A stretch of DNA of 64,000 nt. Origin: Delphinapterus leucas (lineage: Eukaryota > Chordata > Mammalia > Artiodactyla > Monodontidae). Positions 57,551 to 64,000 of the stretch are shown here, one piece after another (within the stretch, counting starts at the first letter, position 1; the number at the start of each line of letters is the position of its first letter). Made by a program: the position numbers and the translations under genes. The notes under the pieces are model-generated. The model searched no databases. It saw only the letters and a program-made list of their open reading frames with translations, and was not told the DNA's origin. The stretch is from positions 5,628,901 to 5,692,900 of the forward strand of contig NW_022098043.1 in assembly GCF_002288925.2 (NCBI RefSeq), given 5' to 3'.

Positions 57551-58440
57551 TCAGTGCTTCTCAAACTTGAATTCATATAGGAATCACCTGGTGATCTTGT
57601 TAAAATGCAGATTTTGATTCAGTAGGTCTGGGGTAAGCCTGAGAATCTGCATTTCTTTTTAAAAAACCATGTTGAAACACAATTCATGTAAAATTCACTC
57701 CTTAGAAGTGTATGGTTCGATGGGTTTTATTAGCATGCAGAGTTGTGCACCTGTCATCAGTCTTAATTTCATTCAGGACAGTTTTCATCATTCCAAAAAG
57801 AAACCCTATGTCCATTAGCAGTTAACCCCATTCATCACCACCCCAAGTCTGGCAACCACTACTCTGCTTTCTGTCGCTATGGATGTACCTATTCTGGACA
57901 TTTCATACAAATGGATTCATACATTATGTGGATTTATGTAACTGGCTTCTTTCATTTAGCATGTTTTCAGGGCTCATCCACGTTGTAACATGTACCAGGT
58001 ACTTTATGGCCAAATGACATTCCATTGTATGGACATGCCACATTTTGTTTATACTCATCAGTTGATGGACATTTGAGTTGTTTATACCTTTTGGCTATCA
58101 TGAATAATGCTGCTGTGAACATTTGTGTGTGAGATTTTGTGGTCATGTGTTTTCATTTCTATTAAGAATATATCTAGGGGTGGAATTGTGGGGTCATTTG
58201 GTAACTTTTTTTAAAACTGTAACACTTAATATCTACCCTCTTAAAATTTCAAGTACACGATACAGTTAACTGTGGGCGCAACATTGTGCAGTAGATCTTA
58301 GTCATATGTTAACTTTAACATTTTGAGGAACTGCTAAACTGTTTCTAAAGCGGCTGTACCATTTGAGAATCTGCATTTCTGATATAAGCTCCCAGGTGAT
58401 GATGAGTAGCAGGCTGTAGATTACGTTTGGGCACCTACAA
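57551..58440 (+). mobile_element. MER5A-like element split by an L1
   Basis: Left part 57551-57656 (gcttctcaaacttgaattca, gattcagtaggtctgggg), right part 58365-58440 (agctcccaggtgatgatgag). The 16-mer gagaatctgcatttct occurs at both break points. Confidence 0.8.
57657..58364 (-). mobile_element. Old L1 3' fragment inside MER5A
   Basis: aagaaaccctatgtccatta, ctggcaaccactactctgct, tacctattctggacatttca, cattgtatggacatgccaca and ggctatcatgaataatgctg are the classical antisense L1 3' sequence. Flanked by an exact 16-bp duplication (57641, 58365). Confidence 0.85.
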
Positions 58441-60060
58441 AGTAAACAATTAGGAACATGAACTTTCACTTAATTCAACTTGCAGTGTCTGACTAGAAGC
58501 AAAGAAGGTGTTTTCCTTTCACAAGGCCTTGGTGCCTCATTTCTTTTAACATTAGGCTTACTGCATGTGGGCTTATTTAGCCTTTAAACTCTTCAAATGT
58601 AGATTGATACATCTAAAGGGGAAGAGAATATTCATTTTTAGTTGGAAGAGGCAGCTCTAAGTTGGGGATGCTTATATAATTGGCAGAATATTAATAAAGG
58701 TCTTTGGTAGTGTTATACAAAAGTTCTGGGTGGCTCTGTATATGCTGGTGATAATATTTGGGGAAAAATAGATGAATGAATGAACGTCAGAATGAGAGGA
58801 TGTGTACATTTCCTTCCAGTTGAGTTAAACGTTTTGATCCTTTCTAGATGCGTTCAGGGAATGAAGGGTATAGTGGTGGAAGTATACACATAAACAATTT
58901 AATACATTTTGGTGAACATTGGGATAGACCAAAGGTGGGTAGGTTCAAAGAAGACTCCCAGGAGACGGGAACTCCTAAACTCAATTCTTTCACCCATTCA
59001 ACTAAGATTTGACTTAATTGGAGATTCGGATTCTGGGCTTGGGAAGATTATGTGGGCAAAAAGGGGAAGTTTGATGGGGAAAGATGGGGAAGATTATGTG
59101 GGCAAAAAGGGAGTATAATGCCAGAACATGAAGTATAGCTGAAAGGTCTGTGAGGTTTCCAGTGAAACAGCAATTACTTCCATTCTGTATGAGGTCGGCT
59201 GACAGTTGGGGGTAGGAGGTGGTAAGAATCAGAAAAGATTTCTAGGAGATGATACTTGAAGTAAAGCCAGGATTTTAGAAGTAGAGGTGTACGAGAAGGG
59301 TATATTCTAAAATGATAGAGCAGAAGGCATTAAAATATTGAGGTCATAAGTGGTAGCATAAATGCCAGCTGTCCTTTACTGAACAGCCACCATGTGCCCA
59401 AGTGCTGTGGTAAGCCTTGGGTATGCAAAAAGGAGCAAAACAAGACCTCTGCTTTTATAAACAGCAATCAAATAAGAGATTTTAAGTGCCATACGGTGCG
59501 ATCTGTGTGAAGAGCAGGAGTGTGGTAGAGGTGTAGAAGTAGTGTCAGGAAGGTGTAATTCTCTGGACTGGCCAGTAGTTCTGTTCAGCTTGACTTGGTG
59601 GTACCTGAAGTGAAAGGAGTAGGAAATGTGAATGTAAAGGTAAATTGAGGTGTCCTTGTTGGCTGTTGTTTTGACAGAAGTAGTCTAAAAACGTAAACAC
59701 ATGGCTAGCACTAAAGATAGGGAGACAGCAGGAGTTCTTTAGTGCTTGTATGACTCATGATCATAAATCGACGCCTTAAGGCTACTTGGTCTGGTCCTCA
59801 GTTTCTAAAAAATGAATTATCTAATATACTCTAGGGCTTAACTTCTACCCCCATAGTTGGAAATCATCAACTGTCCTGCAAAGATTGATTTATGGAGTAA
59901 TCTTCAAAATAACTTCTTAAGGACAGATATTTTCAGCCTTTTCTTGGCTGTTTACAACCAAGAGTCTTTAATTGTTTCCCCCATTCCAATAGATAAAATT
60001 GCAGGACAAAACTTTTCATGCATCACATTGAACAGATTTTCACATGTTTTGGGAAGTCTA
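58441..60060. other. Intergenic with a local duplication
   Basis: Weak MIR-like traces at about 59365-59480. The 25-bp string beginning gggaagattatgtgggcaaa occurs at 59041-59065 and 59087-59111. No gene supported. Confidence 0.45.
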
Positions 60061-60062
60061 TG

Positions 60063-61215
60063 TATTATATATCATGGCATAGCAAATTACCTCCAAAGCT
60101 TAGTAGTGTTTTGTTTTTTTAAGAATGTAATTTAAGGTTTAATTTAGGGGATAGCATTGATGATGTAGACATCAATGTTTATATGAAACCGAAAAGACTA
60201 AAGAGGAATGAGCTAGTGGCCCAAACTAAGCATGGGATATTGATAAAGGTAATCCCATTCTCATAACATTTATACTTTTTGTTCTCAGTATAAATTATTT
60301 TGTGGCCACTCGGTGCAGAACTGAGGCTGAGACATCCTCACATTGATTTTATTCCTAGGGTCCCCTCCAGTATGAGTTCTCACATGTCAGTGAAGACAGG
60401 AATCACTGAAAAATTTTCCAAAGTTAATACACTTACAGATTTTGCATCGGGGAGGATTTTCATATATTTCCTAATGTAAGAGACATCATCAAAGGCTTTC
60501 CCTCATTCTTTATATTCACAAATTTCTTTGAAGTGTGAATTCTCAAGTTTTCTAAGGCATGTGGAAAAATGGAAGACTTTCCAATACTGATAACATTCAA
60601 TAGGACTTTCTCTCCAGAATGAATTCTCATATCTGTATAAATTGAGAGAACATTCAAAGCTTCCCCATAGTCATTATATTCGGAGCATCTCATCATCATT
60701 TGGTCAGTAATGTGAACGCTTGTGCTGCGGAGCTTTCCACATTTCTTACATGAGTGCCAAAATGTAGCTGTTTAAAACAAACATTATCTTCATAGAGTTA
60801 AACTGGGTCAAGAATTCAAGAGTGACTTGGTTCAGTGATCTGGCTCAGGTCTCAGGAGGTTGTGGTCATCTAGAGGCTTGACTGAGGTTGGAGGATTTGC
60901 TTCCGATGCGGCTCACTCACATGCCTGGCAATTAGTACCGGTTGTTGGCAGGAAAAGTCATTTTCTAGCCAAGTGGACATCTTCATTGGACTGACTTATG
61001 TTCTCTTGGCATGCAGCTAGCTACCCCCCTCACCCAGGAATAATGTAGCAAGCTCCCATCATTTCCATAATACGCCATTGATCACACAGGTCAACGCCAT
61101 TCAGTGGGAGGAGACTACTACACAAGAGCAAGGCTACCAGGAGGTGAGACATTGGGGCCTTCTTGGGGGCTGGCTGCCACAACTTGGGATGAATTTGAGC
61201 TATTTGTTGTCCTAT
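60063..61215. repeat. Ancient interspersed repeat hosting a retrocopy
   Basis: Left flank 60063-60110 (catggcatagcaaattacct, aaagcttagtagtg) and right flank 60769-61215 (tttaaaacaaacattatct, ggctcaggtctcaggaggtt, ggcttgactgaggttggagg, ggctggctgccacaac) read as one familiar old mammalian element, broken by the insert. Family not named with confidence. Confidence 0.5.
60110..60768 (-). pseudogene. C2H2 zinc-finger retrocopy, decayed
   Basis: On the minus strand the frame gives remnants of Kruppel-type fingers: MRIHSGEKVLLN, ENLRIHTSKKF, VRTHTGGDP and GKLRSTSVHI, with the H-x-GEK linker spacing but most cysteines and histidines lost, and at least one stop (before HVRTHTGG). A T-run at 60111-60120 looks like a retroposed poly-A tail and there are no introns. 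The parent is an unidentified KZNF-type gene; not functional as a finger protein. Confidence 0.75.
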
Positions 61216-61479
61216 TAAACCAAGTTTATAAAAGCTGGCCCTTGACATGTGCACTTAGAAATGCCTATTTATGATTCCTGATACATTTTAGTTATCTACA
61301 GTAATTGCTTCAAAAGTATTTTGTCCTAAATATAAATAAATTGGTAGGTGTTTAGCATTTTCTAAGATTTGTGGGCTACTGAATTTCTACACTGAGGTGG
61401 GTTCTAATATGTTTTAAGTGTGTATAACGTGCTCAACAAATATTTGTTTAACTGAACCGACAAGAAGAGTGAGGATTCT

Positions 61480-62310
61480 CTTCTTCAAGCTTATTTGATA
61501 AGGTAAAGGCAGGAATTAGGGATTGATGTGGAGGCAGGAGAAGGGTGATGTGTGACCACTAGGTTTCTAGTTAGAATATCTGGTAGTAGCTATTTCCTGA
61601 GATAAGGAATGCAGGAGCGGGCCTGGGCTCAAGAGGAGCAACAAAGGATTTGAAGACAGACTGATGTGTCTGGAGAAACCAGAAACTTGAATTTGGAATC
61701 TGTCTGCCTGAATGTAGTCTGAAGCTCAAGTGAGAGATCAAGGCCGTAGATAAACCTCCAGGAGAATTGGGAAACAGGAGCAACACTGAGCCCAAGGGAG
61801 AGGAGCTTCAAGGAGGGGAAAGGTCAACAGCACCAAATACAGCAGAATGAGAAAGGCGACTGAGATGTGTCCACAGAAATTGGCACTCTGTCGCCAGAGG
61901 AACACTGGGGCAGGGGGCGGGGAGGCAAATTGCTAGCGCTTTGAGGAATAAGTGGGAGGTGAGAAAATGGGGTAGTGTAGACTACTCTTAAGCTTGCTGA
62001 AAAGGAAAGGGGAAAACACTCATGTTTAGAGGGAATGGAGGAAGGAGCCCCCTACGCTATATATATATATTATTTTTTTTTTTGCGCTATATTTTTAAAA
62101 GTTGGAAAAGCCAACTGAAAGCAGGAAGGTTAAAAATATGAGAGGGGATGATGACTATGAAACCAAGGCCCCAGAAAAGATGGGAGTGAGTGGAATGGAA
62201 GGCCCTGATGAAGCAGTGGACCTTGGACAAAAAGACAATCTCATCCTCTGAGACTGGAGGGAAGAATATGTAAGTTTGCAAGGTGAGAAGGGGAGGTTTG
62301 AGAGTCTACC
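61480..62310. other. Purine-rich intergenic tract
   Basis: aggcaggagaagggtgatg, agactgatgtgtctggag and similar purine-rich text suggest another old interspersed repeat, not identified. A short (TA)n and T10 run occur at 62059-62081. Confidence 0.3.
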
Positions 62311-62449
62311 TTATTAAAACGTGTTTGCTTTAAATATTGATTTTTTCAGAAATAACAGTCTCACTTTGTCTTAAAAGTCCATGAGAAGAGGAATGCAGTT
62401 TTGATTGTTGGTATCTGTGTCAGGAAGCCCTGTTAGAAGTTCAGCAAAC

Positions 62450-62560
62450 TAAAATTAATACCTTCAGCTCTTCAGACTGACTAGCTGTGAGGCCCTGGGC
62501 ATGCCCTTTAACCTCTCTGGACCTCAGAGTTCATCTCTGAAAAGAGTGCACTTTGTGTTA
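62450..62560 (+). mobile_element. MIR fragment
   Basis: tgaggccctgggcatgccct, ttaacctctctggacctcag. Confidence 0.7.
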
Positions 62561-62734
62561 CTGTGACTAATCCATCTAAATCACATTTCCCAATGAATAT
62601 GCTGCAGGCGTTCAATTTGGCTCACTAATTTAACTATTGTTAAATATGTTTCATTGATATCTTTAAATTACTCTGTAGTATCAGTTATGCTTTAATATGC
62701 CATGTATGTATTTTGTAGGATATATTAATTTCAA

Positions 62735-62905
62735 TAAACATGAATCTCAGCTCTGCTGTGTGACTAGGCAAATTACTTAACCTGTCTGAGCTTCTGGTGT
62801 CTCCTATGTAAAATAAGGTAGGCTAATGCCTCCCTTATTTAATCTTTGCAACAGGTCTATTATATATGTAAGACACCTACTTAACCATGGTGCTAGAAAT
62901 ATTGC
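62735..62905 (+). mobile_element. MIR fragment
   Basis: ctcagctctgctgtgtgact, aattacttaacctgtctgag, gtaaaataaggtaggctaat. Confidence 0.75.
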
Positions 62906-63253
62906 AAGGATTCAATAAATGGCAGGTCCAGAATCCTGTATTCAACATCTTTGTGGCCAGATGTGTTCAAGAATTCAGAAATTTTCAGATTTAGGAAGCT
63001 ATTCTGGGGCATAGGTACTTGTATGTTATGTTATTTCGCAGCACGGTCTGGGGCAGCATCCATAGTTAACCATTAATACTTCTGCAGGAAACATGATAAG
63101 TAAAAACTATAATTAGCCTTGTGTCAGTTCAGGTTTTGCCTCCAAATAAATATTGTACCAAACTTAGAAAAATTATTTTGGTTTTCATAACTCTTTGTGT
63201 TTTGGGATTACTGGTAAGGATGATGGTCCTGTACTAACCAAGCAGCATGTATT

Positions 63254-63430
63254 GAGACTTCCTTGGTGGTCCAGTGGGTAAGATTCCATGCTCCCAATGC
63301 AGGGAGCCCAGGTTCAATCCCTGGTCGGGGAACCAGATCCCACACGCGTGCCGCAACTAAGAGTCCGCGTGCCGCAACTAAGACCCAGTTCAGCCAAAAT
63401 AAATAAGTAAATAAATATTTTTTTAAAAAT
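63254..63430 (+). mobile_element. tRNA-derived SINE, sense
   Basis: gagacttccttggtggtcca to (aaat)n. Target duplication cagcatgtatt at 63243-63253 and 63431-63441. Confidence 0.92.
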
Positions 63431-63574
63431 CAGCATGTATTTCTTAAGCCCTACTTTGTGGCCAGCTCTGTATAGCACTATGGGTAGTACAAACAAAAAA
63501 TAAGCCCTAGTGCCTGTCCTCCCTTTGCTCTTTGCTGTTTGGACATATCTAGAACCCCGCATGAGGCACTGAGT

Positions 63575-63922
63575 AGAAAAAAGAGCATGGGATAACTCAA
63601 TAGAAAACCGGGCAAGAGACTTGAATCATGAATCAGCACACCTTAAAAAGGATATTCCAGTGATAACATATAAATAAGTGCTCCCCCTTATTAGTAATCA
63701 GGGAAGTGGCTGACAAGGGTAAGTGTTAGGACATGGAGCAATGAGAACTCTAATTCGCTGCTGGTGACAGCATAGAGTAGAACAACCACTTAAACAGTCT
63801 GTCTTAGTAAATTCGAAGATAAATACACATATACCCCATGATACAGTATTGACACTCCTCAAAGTTATACCCTAGAGAAACTCGTACACATGCACCAGGA
63901 TACGTATACAAGAATGTTGTGG
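63575..63922 (+). mobile_element. L1 ORF2/3' region fragment
   Basis: accgggcaagagacttgaat, tagtaatcagggaagtggct, ggacatggagcaatgagaac and aaccacttaaacagtctgtc match the C-terminal ORF2 region of old L1s. Many frame breaks. Confidence 0.7.
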
Positions 63923-64000
63923 GGGCTTCCCTGGTGGCGCAGTGGTTAAGAATCCGCCTGCCAATGCAGGGGACACGGGTTCGAGCCTTGGTCCGGGAAG
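63923..64000 (+). mobile_element. CHR-type SINE cut by window end
   Basis: gggcttccctggtggcgcag through ggtccgggaag at the last base. Inserted into the preceding L1 fragment. Confidence 0.92.

Noticed and set aside
1..64000. CRISPR arrays, operons, phage or other prokaryotic systems
   Set aside because: The window is vertebrate nuclear DNA with introns and SINEs; the only tandem arrays are simple repeats and the 20-bp triplet.

Overview
This is a mammalian nuclear genome window, almost certainly from a cetacean and probably a toothed whale. Its commonest repeats are tRNA-derived CHR-type SINEs (5' end like gggcttccctggtggcgcag, usually with clear target-site duplications). The SINEs and BovB elements that would dominate a ruminant, and the PRE-1 elements of pig, are not visible. 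The species call is inferred from repeat content only.

Positions 1 to about 31,880 hold one plus-strand gene, HNRNPR (heterogeneous nuclear ribonucleoprotein R). The window opens inside intron 1; the promoter and first non-coding exon lie to the left. Ten coding exons, all with GT-AG junctions and consistent phases, join into a complete 633-codon reading frame: an acidic N-terminal domain, three RRMs, an RGG/tyrosine-rich region, a bipartite basic NLS and a Q/N-rich tail. Introns 4, 5, 8 and 9 carry SINE and LINE insertions. I count 18 SINEs inside the gene, 16 of them antisense to it. Introns 2 and 3 and the 31-39 kb stretch are nearly free of young repeats.

Three transcript-level features are not explained by the standard model. 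(1) A 92-nt segment at 35,152-35,243, with a strong 3' splice site and a GTAAGA donor, resembles the alternative C-terminal exon of the paralogue SYNCRIP (hnRNP Q1). It is followed about 1.9 kb later by a strong polyadenylation site at 37,166, suggesting an alternative terminal exon or a spliced 3'UTR. (2) A 52-nt splice-site-bracketed segment in intron 2 would add an in-frame stop (a poison-exon candidate); this fits use of Met102 in exon 4 as a downstream start. (3) A 15-nt-arm perfect inverted repeat lies in intron 4.

Positions about 37,200 to 64,000 appear intergenic: MIR, L2, L1, MER5A-like and Tigger-like fragments, SINEs, microsatellites, and one decayed C2H2 zinc-finger retrocopy (minus strand, about 60.1-60.8 kb) inside an older repeat. 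A second retrocopy, of an unidentified mRNA 3' end, lies in intron 8 (26.67-27.28 kb). I found no second intact protein-coding gene, no tRNA or rRNA gene, and nothing resembling a novel multi-gene system.
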